Shown here in pieces: positions 30,682 to 37,529 of a stretch of 41,522 bases of DNA (position 1 is the stretch's first letter; every line of letters begins with the position of its first letter). The stretch is from a virus, in IMG/VR virus record IMGVR_UViG_3300012944_000035, positions 1 to 41,522 of that record; one strand, given 5' to 3'. The position numbers and the translations under genes are program-made. The notes beneath the pieces were generated by a model. The model was given only the letters and a program-made list of their open reading frames with translations. It did not search any database and was not told the DNA's origin.

Positions 30682-31599
30682 ATGGTCCGGCCTTCGGCCG
30701 GATTCCTCCGCTGGTTCGCTCGTCGCCCTTCGGGCGAGGTACTTGGTGGACACGTGGAGCGCCCCTCCGGGCTACAACGAATCGCTGCGAACATGGACCG
30801 ACTCGGCTACAATACCTACATCGGGTTAAATCACACGAACCAGTGGCGTGGAATCCGCATCAAAGGGACCGACATTGACCGAATTGGAGCAATCGTTCTC
30901 GACCTGGATCCAGTTGATGGGGAATGTGCCCCAGTTGCCGCGGCCCTTGCCGCAATCGACCTGGCCGAAGGTCTTTTGGGACGGAGAATCTATCCGGCTG
31001 TCATTGACACAGGAAGAGGCGTCCAAGCTTGGGTTCTTCTTGACACAGAACCACATAGTGCTCCACTGGTGGCAAGAGCGTTTGAACACGGCGTGCGCCG
31101 TTTACTCGTTACCGTCAGAGATCAACTTGGCGATTCTTTCGGTTGTCGTCTCGATACAACCGTCAGTGACGCAGCAAGGGTCGCCCGTTGTCCATTCACA
31201 ACAAACACAAAGACAGGAAGGACTGCCCGAGTCCTCCAGTGGGGAGAGCCAGTCGGCTTCGCCGACTGGGAACACCACCCCATTTGGAGAGCAGCTGGAG
31301 ATGAACGAGAACATCGATCCCTTCTTCGTAGGGACAAAGAGTCCGGTCATCCCGTAACCCTCGACAAGATTTGGGGCCGTCTCACCGTCACAGCAAGGAG
31401 GTTTCTCAGCCATGGAGTTCACGAGCCGGGCCGACATGCAGCTGCGTTCGCAACAGCCGCGTCATTGGCAGAGTCCAACATCGATGAGTCATATGCACAT
31501 CATGTCGTACTCTCTGGCGCCAGGAGGAGTACACCCTCTCTCTCCGACGCCGACGCTCGCCGTTGCGTGGCAAATGCCTATTTACGCGTGCAAACGTGA
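30682..31599 (+). CDS. Archaeo-eukaryotic-type primase (AEP, PriCT/prim-pol-like)
   Basis: ATG 30682 chosen; longer frame upstream overlaps the methyltransferase. Catalytic core: IVLDLDPVDG (D74, D76), IDTGRGVQAWVLL (Gly-rich motif; Q in place of His) and DAARVARCPFTTNTKTG (third acidic/Arg motif). 305 aa, the size of phage AEP primases. Would make primers for the helicase. A perfect hairpin TCCGGCC-TTC-GGCCGGA at 30686-30702 lies within its first codons, and two more at 30723 and 31249-31269. Confidence 0.75.
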   Translation: MVRPSAGFLRWFARRPSGEVLGGHVERPSGLQRIAANMDRLGYNTYIGLNHTNQWRGIRIKGTDIDRIGAIVLDLDPVDGECAPVAAALAAIDLAEGLLGRRIYPAVIDTGRGVQAWVLLDTEPHSAPLVARAFEHGVRRLLVTVRDQLGDSFGCRLDTTVSDAARVARCPFTTNTKTGRTARVLQWGEPVGFADWEHHPIWRAAGDEREHRSLLRRDKESGHPVTLDKIWGRLTVTARRFLSHGVHEPGRHAAAFATAASLAESNIDESYAHHVVLSGARRSTPSLSDADARRCVANAYLRVQT

Positions 31600-31703
31600 C
31601 CCAGTTCCATTTTCGTGGAAGGGCTGGTTCTGGTGGAATGAATGGACCTACAAGTTCGTGAGAGGTTGGGTCTTCTGGATTTAGCAGTTCCCAAGGATCG
31701 GGG

Positions 31704-32564
31704 GTGGCAGTGGGAGTCACAGATCTCTCCGCAGTCGAGAACCGCTTCGAACGCATCCTAATCTACGGCGCTCCAAAGACGGGCAAGACTCGTTTTGCCA
31801 CCTCGCTCCCGCCTCGGTGGGGGGAGATCGTCTACGTTGCCGCGGATCCGACCTCCGAGCGCCTTGACTCGATCTTCCCCGCGATCCGCCCCCGGTTCCA
31901 CGTAGTCGGCTCTCGCCCAAAGGCCGGCGAGCTTTACAATCCCCGTACCGACGCCTTCGTGATGGCCCAGGAAACCTGGCGCGCCCGCTTCGCGGGCGTA
32001 AAAACGATCGTCTGGGACACGATTACGGCCACCGGCTGGGACATCCTGGTCAGCATCGCCGACCAGGGCTCCTTCTCCGAGTCGAAGCACATCATCATGG
32101 GATCCAAGGCGACGAAAGACCTCCAGTCGATCCCCATGCAGGGCGACTACATGGCCGCTCAGAACGCCATAGACCGAATCACGACGTTCCTCTTCCTCCA
32201 GCCCCTGAACGTCATTGTCGTGGCCCACGAAGGCTACAAGGAGGCCCAGGAAGCCGGGTCAAAGACCCTCACGGGTGGTCCTCTAACGGTCGGCTCTGCC
32301 ACAATCGGCTCCTACGCAGGCCGCTTTCCGACCTGTATCCGTCTCACAAGGCAGTCCACGGGCTACGGCAAGGACGCGAAGCCCAAGATCACGGCTTGGA
32401 CCGAGACCCAGAATATCTGGCTAGCTGGCATTCGCAGCGGGCACGACTACAACCCAATGCCTGTCTGCGACTTACAACCTAACCCGATCAACTTCTGGCT
32501 GGAACATGACCGCCACTTTGCGCCGGCACAGCCGGCGCAAGCCAGGGAGGGTGTCAGTGGATGA
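31704..32564 (+). CDS. Sak4-like RecA-fold recombination ATPase
   Basis: 286 aa, GTG 31704 with AAGGA six bases upstream. Walker A GAPKTGKT (22-29), Walker B KTIVWDTITATGW, then IVVAHEGYK (sensor). AAA_24/Sak4 proteins are phage single-strand annealing or RecA-like ATPases that work with an SSB protein; the next gene may be that partner. C-terminus disordered. A perfect CGCCCGC-TTC-GCGGGCG (31982-31998) and a 10-bp hairpin (32518-32540) lie in the gene. Confidence 0.75.
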   Translation: MAVGVTDLSAVENRFERILIYGAPKTGKTRFATSLPPRWGEIVYVAADPTSERLDSIFPAIRPRFHVVGSRPKAGELYNPRTDAFVMAQETWRARFAGVKTIVWDTITATGWDILVSIADQGSFSESKHIIMGSKATKDLQSIPMQGDYMAAQNAIDRITTFLFLQPLNVIVVAHEGYKEAQEAGSKTLTGGPLTVGSATIGSYAGRFPTCIRLTRQSTGYGKDAKPKITAWTETQNIWLAGIRSGHDYNPMPVCDLQPNPINFWLEHDRHFAPAQPAQAREGVSG

Positions 32565-33126
32565 TTTCTTTTCGATCTCGGGCGATGTCTTACGCGACGC
32601 GGAGAAAGCCTCCGAGTATAAGATGCGAGTCCCGCCTACGGCGCGACCTTCTAACCGCAACCCCGACGTTCACTTCTGGGAAGAGGCGGGAACGATAACG
32701 GCCACCAACAGCGGCACTTACACCGCCGATAACGGCGTGATAGTAAAGACGTTCGTCTACGAAGTGACCTGTTCTGCAGAGGGCTCAGGAGAGAACATCG
32801 GCTTTGTCATCAAGAACACCCTTCGGCTTGCGCCGTCTGCAATCGCTACTGGCCAGCCGGAGGGCTACGCCAAGATGAGCTACATGTCGATCAACAGACT
32901 GATGGCGCTCCTTCGCGGCGTCGGCATCCAGCCAGACGGCCCAGACGGCGGCTTCACTTCCGCTCTCCTGAAAACCTGCTTCCCGCCGGAGGACGCCTTC
33001 GCCACGGCAGCTTCGCCGCTCGTGGGAAAGACGATCCGTTTCGAGTTGAAGCACGGTCCTCTGGACGGCCGAGACGGAAAGCGCCGTTGGATCCCCGAGA
33101 TCACCACAATCTTCGAACCCGTTTGA
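32557..33126 (+). CDS. Conserved hypothetical, possible ssDNA-binding partner, 189 aa
   Basis: GTG 32557 has GGGAGG six bases upstream; GTG 32551 is the alternative. Overlaps the ATPase by eight bases. VHFWEEAGTITATNSGTYTA and MSINRLMALLRGVGIQ give a beta-strand then helix layout. Position directly after a Sak4-like ATPase is where phage SSB-like proteins often lie, but no OB-fold signature is visible. The stop codon lies in a hairpin at 33120-33143. Confidence 0.5.
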   Translation: MDDFFSISGDVLRDAEKASEYKMRVPPTARPSNRNPDVHFWEEAGTITATNSGTYTADNGVIVKTFVYEVTCSAEGSGENIGFVIKNTLRLAPSAIATGQPEGYAKMSYMSINRLMALLRGVGIQPDGPDGGFTSALLKTCFPPEDAFATAASPLVGKTIRFELKHGPLDGRDGKRRWIPEITTIFEPV

Positions 33127-33162
33127 CGGCCTACGGCGTCAAACAAGAGGACGGTACCGTTC

Positions 33163-33606
33163 ATGGAAGAGAACCCGCAAATCACTGACATGGCTGACTT
33201 TGTACGAAAGGAGCAGGAGCGGAGGACAGCCCCTGATCTGGCCGGAATCGAAGGAGCAGACTGGCGACCGCCTACGGCGGTCGAGACGATACCGGTACCT
33301 GGAGTGCCGGCCAATGGAGGAGCGGAGGCACAGCAGCCCATCGTACCCACGGGACCCGTGGAACCAAAGATTCTCGGGGTGGATCTCACAGCAGGGCTTG
33401 TCCACACAACTATCGGCAACTTCGAGATCCCGTTAGCCGAAAGAAATAGGATCACTAGATCATGCTTACGCGTGACAAAGACAGCCATGGCAGCCACCTA
33501 CACGACGATGGCAAAGGCGGCGATCATCCGACGACGTGGTCGCCCGCCCGTTGGAAAGCCGAAAGGGAAGCAAAAGAAGACGCCTCGCAAGGCGCCGAAA
33601 GAGTAG
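33163..33606 (+). CDS. Basic protein with AT-hook-like C-terminus, 147 aa
   Basis: Disordered acidic/proline first half, then AERNRITRSCLRVTKTAMAA and a C-terminus with RRRGRPPVGKPKGKQKKTPR, a GRP-type AT-hook-like DNA-contact motif. The last 145 bases overlap the next gene in another frame. Hairpin CGACCGCC-TAC-GGCGGTCG (33265-33283) lies in the linker. Possible DNA-binding role near the polymerase-like gene. Confidence 0.55.
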   Translation: MEENPQITDMADFVRKEQERRTAPDLAGIEGADWRPPTAVETIPVPGVPANGGAEAQQPIVPTGPVEPKILGVDLTAGLVHTTIGNFEIPLAERNRITRSCLRVTKTAMAATYTTMAKAAIIRRRGRPPVGKPKGKQKKTPRKAPKE

Positions 33607-33890
33607 CCAAGTGTCGCAACTGCGGCCGGGAAGACATCGATCGCGGAGACGGACAAACCCTGTTCAAGTCGCTCCGTGACGATGGTATTCTAGCTGAACT
33701 TAGGCCACACGATCTTTGTGTAGATTGCACAGCGGTCGCCACTTACTTTACGAACCGGGGTCTGGCAGCCTTTAAGTCTCATCTGTCGGTGGACAAGGCC
33801 GCCGGACCTCTTGTGGGGAAGAGCCCATCACAGAGACGGGCATCACTTCGGAACATTCTGAAGAGCGGCTTCAAAATAGGCGCCGCTTAG
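33462..33890 (+). CDS. Zinc-ribbon protein overlapping the previous gene, 142 aa
   Basis: ATG 33462 has AGGA eleven bases upstream. N-terminal 45 residues are charged (overlap region), then KCRNCGRED...LCVDCTAVATYF, a CxxC...CxxC zinc ribbon, and C-terminal helices with RRASLRNILKSGFK. The stop TAG lies in the loop of a 14-bp hairpin. Dual coding over 145 bases is unusual; a later start is possible but none is in frame before the first Cys pair. Confidence 0.6.
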   Translation: MLTRDKDSHGSHLHDDGKGGDHPTTWSPARWKAEREAKEDASQGAERVAKCRNCGREDIDRGDGQTLFKSLRDDGILAELRPHDLCVDCTAVATYFTNRGLAAFKSHLSVDKAAGPLVGKSPSQRRASLRNILKSGFKIGAA

Positions 33891-33904
33891 AAGCGGCGCC
33901 TATT
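33875..33904. terminator. 14-bp hairpin after the zinc-ribbon gene
   Basis: AATAGGCGCCGCTT-AG-AAGCGGCGCCTATT. Strongest hairpin in the window. The TAG stop lies in it and TTGG follows. Terminator-like but without a U-tract; separates the zinc-ribbon gene from the polymerase-like gene. Confidence 0.55.
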
Positions 33905-33913
33905 GGCTCTATC

Positions 33914-35578
33914 TTGCTGATCGTTCCTCTCGGAGAGACGATCGACTTCCAAGGAGCGCGTCATTTCTGGAAACTTGCCGCGGAGGCGGGCCTCGACCGG
34001 ACGGCTTTCGTCGTCACCACGACAGCTGACTACGAGTGCCACGCAATCAACGGTGACATTCGCGTCATCGCTTGTCTGGGCGGAGTCACCTTCGGGGCTC
34101 TTACCGGAGTTTCCGGGCGTTTCGATTCACTTCGGGGATTTCTCTTTCGGCCAGACGAGTGCCGACCTATACAGCGAACTGTCACCGAACAATCCGGTTT
34201 CTACCGCACTACACGAAAAGCTCCTGATGGCAGCATTCTTCGCCGTCGAGGGGATCCAAAGTATCGGCGTGTTCGGACTCTTGGCCTTCCGCCCCTTCCG
34301 CCCCGAGCAGACTACATCACTTGTCTATCTCCTCCTCGATCCGTCCAGCGGGGGCAGTTCAAAGCCTTACCAATACTAATCGCGGATCTGATGCGCCTAC
34401 GGCGCATCATCTCAGGGGAAGCGCAGCCGATCATTGTGGAGATGACAGCTGCCTTCCCCACCGTCGCCACCGAGCTAACTCTCGACATCGAAACAATTGG
34501 CCACTCCGTAGCCATCGAACGAGTAGGAATTGCTGGGCCTACCGGTCCGGTCACAACTGTTGCGTGGTCGGCAGAACTTCGTCGCTGGTTAGCCGACGCT
34601 GTCGCTCGTCCCAACGTCACCATCATCGGCCACCATCTCCAGTTCGACTTGGCGCGGCTGCGCCGCGCTGGCGTCCGAGTGCCGCGGGAGACAGCCCTCT
34701 TCGACACGATGTTCGCGGCAAAACTCCTCCTTCCAGACTCTCCGATGGGCCTTGGATCCGTCGCCTCGATCTACGCCGACACGTTCCGCTGGAAGCACAA
34801 GAGCGAAACGAACCCGGCCCTTTACAACGCCTACGACGTAGCAATCACCAGAGCCATCGCCGCAAAACAGCGCGCCGTCATCGCCGCCGAAGGAATGTCT
34901 TCCCTCTTCCACGACATGATGATGCCCGGCCTCCACGTCCTGCTCGACATGACGGAAAGAGGCATCCCCATCCATCCCGGTTTCGTCTTGGGTGGCGTCC
35001 CCATCTCCCACTTGTCGGCTCTTCAACCGGTCGGCCCCGACAACTGCATCCACCCCACCTACATCCCCGATCCAGATCTCTGGAAGACTGACGATCTCGA
35101 ACCACCCACGGGACGGCTTGCAGCAATGAACCCGCAGCTTTCGGAAATACCATCTCTCCTCGTCCCCCACAGGACCGAAAATCAGCTCGCCCACATCTTC
35201 TTCCAAGAGCCGAGCCGATCCATCCCGAGCCTCGAACCGCTCGTCACCGACGGCTTCATCACCAACGCCTTCGGCCGAAGGAAACGCTTCTACGGCTACT
35301 ACAAGAACAAAGCCGGCGTCATCACCGGCCCAAACCGGCTTGCACCGGAACAGTTCCTCGTTGCCTCCACCATCACCGACGCAATCTGGTCCCGTCTCGG
35401 GGGAATGGAGGCAATCTCCACCGCCTTGGGCGGCTGGCTTCTGGCCATCTCCCGAGCCGGATTCATCGTCGAGCTGCCAAAAACCGCAAAGCTGCAGCCT
35501 CTCGTGGCCCACATGGAGACCGGCACTGGGCTAAAGACACGCGTGGTCTTAGGTCCGACCGTCGGCTCGATATGGTAG
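33914..35578 (+). CDS. Uracil-DNA-glycosylase-like / 3'-5' exonuclease / collapsed family A DNA polymerase
   Basis: 554 aa. Residues 1-165: UDG-like fold (VIACLGGVTFGALTG, then SLRGFLF, and RGQFKALPILIADLMRL). Residues 175-330: intact DnaQ-type exonuclease (LTLDIETIG D191/E193; GHHLQFDLARL D245; YNAYDVAITR D308). Residues 335-554 align with family A polymerases at TGRLAAMNPQLSEIP (399-413) and at GFITNAFGRRKRF (447-459), but only about 33 residues separate them, whereas E. coli Pol I has about 140. Motifs A and B are missing and the C motif HDE is replaced by SRAGF. Exonuclease likely active, polymerase not. Confidence 0.8.
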   Translation: MLIVPLGETIDFQGARHFWKLAAEAGLDRTAFVVTTTADYECHAINGDIRVIACLGGVTFGALTGVSGRFDSLRGFLFRPDECRPIQRTVTEQSGFYRTTRKAPDGSILRRRGDPKYRRVRTLGLPPLPPRADYITCLSPPRSVQRGQFKALPILIADLMRLRRIISGEAQPIIVEMTAAFPTVATELTLDIETIGHSVAIERVGIAGPTGPVTTVAWSAELRRWLADAVARPNVTIIGHHLQFDLARLRRAGVRVPRETALFDTMFAAKLLLPDSPMGLGSVASIYADTFRWKHKSETNPALYNAYDVAITRAIAAKQRAVIAAEGMSSLFHDMMMPGLHVLLDMTERGIPIHPGFVLGGVPISHLSALQPVGPDNCIHPTYIPDPDLWKTDDLEPPTGRLAAMNPQLSEIPSLLVPHRTENQLAHIFFQEPSRSIPSLEPLVTDGFITNAFGRRKRFYGYYKNKAGVITGPNRLAPEQFLVASTITDAIWSRLGGMEAISTALGGWLLAISRAGFIVELPKTAKLQPLVAHMETGTGLKTRVVLGPTVGSIW

Positions 35579-36123
35579 ACGGCACCGACTCAATCGAGAT
35601 CCACGAAGAGCGGAAAACCTACAACTGCTCGTGGGCGCGCTGCGCGCTGCCGAAGTGGGAAGGAACTCCTCATTGCCTAACCCACTACGTGATCCACGGC
35701 CTGATGAAGTTCGGCATCATCCGACCCCTGTCTGGGACAAGATCAGAGCGCGGTATCCGCGCCATCAACTGGGAGAAGGTAAAGGCCGACTACGTGGCCT
35801 TCTTCACGGCGCGTGCAAAGGGCCTTCTCTCCGGCGACGTGACACCTTGCAAAAAGCCAATGGAGGCCGTTGCCCTTGCCCATCAGCTTCACCGAGAACG
35901 GGACCACTCCCACGGCGTAAAGATCACCTTCGACCATTTCATTTCTCTGATCGAGTACATCTGGAAGTTCGACCGCCGTATCAAGATCCGCACGACCGGC
36001 GGCGACTGCTGGATGGTTCCTAAGCACGGTGTAGTCAAATGGCCGAGTCGCCGACGGTATCTGAAGAAAGAGAAACTCCTAGCCTACAAAGCGGAATTCA
36101 GAAAGAGGAGGGCACAACAGTGA
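35572..36123 (+). CDS. Hypothetical Cys/His protein, 183 aa
   Basis: ATG overlaps the polymerase-like stop. Early CSWARCALP...HCLTH (CxxxxC...HCxxxH) could be a metal site. The rest is basic with an aromatic middle (VKITFDHFISLIEYIWKF) and a Lys/Arg tail (KKEKLLAYKAEFRKRRA). It might bind nucleic acid. Not recognised. Confidence 0.6.
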   Translation: MVDGTDSIEIHEERKTYNCSWARCALPKWEGTPHCLTHYVIHGLMKFGIIRPLSGTRSERGIRAINWEKVKADYVAFFTARAKGLLSGDVTPCKKPMEAVALAHQLHRERDHSHGVKITFDHFISLIEYIWKFDRRIKIRTTGGDCWMVPKHGVVKWPSRRRYLKKEKLLAYKAEFRKRRAQQ

Positions 36124-36581
36124 GAGAGACGACCGCCTTTGACCTAGCCAGCCGTTTCATCGGAACAAAAGAGATTGCAGGGACAGCCTCGAACCCGCTC
36201 GTCTTGGCCATGCTCCGTCTCGACAACACCTGGCCTGACGACGACGAAGTCCCTTGGTGCTCGGCCTTCGTGAACTTCGTCGCGTGGATGCTCCGTCTCC
36301 CTCGATCGAAATCCCTCGCAGCCCGTTCCTGGCTCCAAGTGGGAAAAGCAGTCGAGAAGGCCCTTGCCATTCCAGGCTACGACGTGGTCATCCTCCAACG
36401 GGGAGACGGCGCACAGCCCGGAGCCGAGGTAATCTCGGCCCCTGGACACGTTGGATTCTTTGCCGGAGACGACAGGACAAACGTCCACATCGTGGGAGGA
36501 AACCAGAACAATTCCGTCAGCGTGGAAGCATTCCCAGTCACTCGCATCTTGGGCATTCGGCGACTGGGCTCGTATGAATGA
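36120..36581 (+). CDS. Endolysin, CHAP/NlpC-P60-type peptidase (TIGR02594-like)
   Basis: 153 aa, GTG start with GGAGGG nine bases upstream, overlapping the previous stop. EVPWCSAFVNFVAWM holds the catalytic Cys, APGHVGFFAGDD the His, HIVGGNQNNSVSV the Asn. This is the compact TIGR02594 amidase/endopeptidase used as an endolysin. No signal peptide. The holin gene begins on the opposite strand 0.6 kb away; together they make the lysis cassette. Confidence 0.85.
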   Translation: MRETTAFDLASRFIGTKEIAGTASNPLVLAMLRLDNTWPDDDEVPWCSAFVNFVAWMLRLPRSKSLAARSWLQVGKAVEKALAIPGYDVVILQRGDGAQPGAEVISAPGHVGFFAGDDRTNVHIVGGNQNNSVSVEAFPVTRILGIRRLGSYE

Positions 36582-36837
36582 GAAACTAAAGGTCACACTG
36601 GGGAAGGGCGAGACAATCCACATCACGCTCGAATCGGAGAACGGAGCCAGAGTCCGCCAGATTGCTCGGTGGCTCGTCGCAGCTTGCGCCAACGGCTCTT
36701 TAGAGGCCCACAACGACGAGATCGAAGAAGCGAAGATGCTACGGACAGACCGTGCGAAACGCGGGTCTCTTGCTGCCCGAGCATCTGCCCCCTTGAGACG
36801 GAAACGGCGAGAGGAAAAGAAGCCCTCCCGCCGTTAG
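36574..36837 (+). CDS. Small basic hypothetical protein, 87 aa
   Basis: ATG overlaps the endolysin stop by eight bases. MNEKLKVTLGKGETIHITLE gives beta strands, then a helix (RQIARWLVAACANGSLEAHN) and a Lys/Arg-rich tail (RRKRREEKKPSRR). No membrane segment. Its stop is four bases from the convergent holin stop, with no visible terminator. Confidence 0.6.
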   Translation: MNEKLKVTLGKGETIHITLESENGARVRQIARWLVAACANGSLEAHNDEIEEAKMLRTDRAKRGSLAARASAPLRRKRREEKKPSRR

Positions 36838-36841
36838 GGAC

Positions 36842-37195
36842 CTACAGCCAGCTAGGCAGCTTCAGCTTGAAGACGTCCTTTAGAACCTTGAAGGCGAGAT
36901 GAACGACCTGAGTGCCGACCCAGACCGCGGTTCCGTAGAGCACCACGCTTGGGTCGATACTGACTCCCGGAATCGGTACGATTGCCGCCGCAGCAAACGA
37001 CGTGTGCACAGCCGGCACTGGCGGCACCGGTCCAACAGACGACGCCAGCGCCTTGTTGATGGCCTCGAAGAGCACCCCCATCACCCACAGCACCCGCGGG
37101 ATGTACTCATTCTTAAACGCCGGCCACTTGTTCAGAACCATCCCTAGTCCCCACGTCAATGCGAAGATCAGAATCTGATCGAGTTTCAAAATCAC
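36842..37195 (-). CDS. Putative holin, 117 aa
   Basis: Membrane helix at LDQILIFALTWGLGMVL (about 4-22), a second at PRVLWVMGVLFEAINKALAS (about 33-52), a Pro/Val-rich stretch and a third hydrophobic segment (VVLYGTAVWVGTQVVHLAF, about 84-102) with a basic tail. Three-span class-I-like holin shape. Located next to a spanin-like gene and opposite the endolysin. Controls endolysin release. Confidence 0.65.
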   Translation of the reverse strand: MILKLDQILIFALTWGLGMVLNKWPAFKNEYIPRVLWVMGVLFEAINKALASSVGPVPPVPAVHTSFAAAAIVPIPGVSIDPSVVLYGTAVWVGTQVVHLAFKVLKDVFKLKLPSWL

Positions 37196-37217
37196 CTCCC
37201 GGTCCGCCGTGCGGACC

Positions 37218-37529
37218 TCATTCGATGCTTCTCGGCACGTATCCTCGGATCAACTTTCCCACTTCTTTGAACTCCTGATTTGCCTCTCTCGTCCTGCGAT
37301 CAACAATGTCCCTCACCTGGTAGTTGTTCACCGAGTCCCGTTCCGCCACCCGATTGATGGCCTTCACCAGTCGATCGGTCGAGGTTCTCTGCTCCTCTGC
37401 GAGCCGTTCAATGGCGCCGTTTTGCCCATAGACGATCGTAGCTCCTTGTATCCCCAGCAGAATCCCAAGAGCCACAAAGTAAACCCAGTTCGGCAGCCGT
37501 TTCCCGTTCAACGCGTCTGGCAAGGTCAT
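37218..37529 (-). CDS. Spanin- or inner-membrane-type protein, 103 aa
   Basis: One N-terminal membrane helix (LPNWVYFVALGILLGIQGAT, about 12-31) and a long periplasmic coiled coil (IERLAEEQRTSTDRLVKAIN and on). This is the shape of an i-spanin (Rz-like). No outer-membrane lipoprotein partner is seen nearby, so a holin-like or accessory role is possible. Hairpin GGTCCG-ccgtg-CGGACC lies between it and the holin. Confidence 0.6.
   Translation of the reverse strand: MTLPDALNGKRLPNWVYFVALGILLGIQGATIVYGQNGAIERLAEEQRTSTDRLVKAINRVAERDSVNNYQVRDIVDRRTREANQEFKEVGKLIRGYVPRSIE

Noticed and set aside
30848-31357. 169-codon plus-strand frame inside the primase gene
   Set aside because: It overlaps the primase completely in another frame; the primase has family motifs and this one has none.
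31575-31684. Trp-rich 36-aa frame after the primase (MPIYACKRDP...)
   Set aside because: No ribosome-binding site and most of it has an odd Trp/Phe composition. It could be a tiny membrane peptide but I cannot support it.
33914-35578. Intein or intron removing part of the polymerase domain
   Set aside because: The frame is continuous and shorter than normal, not longer; no intein or intron boundary motifs are seen.
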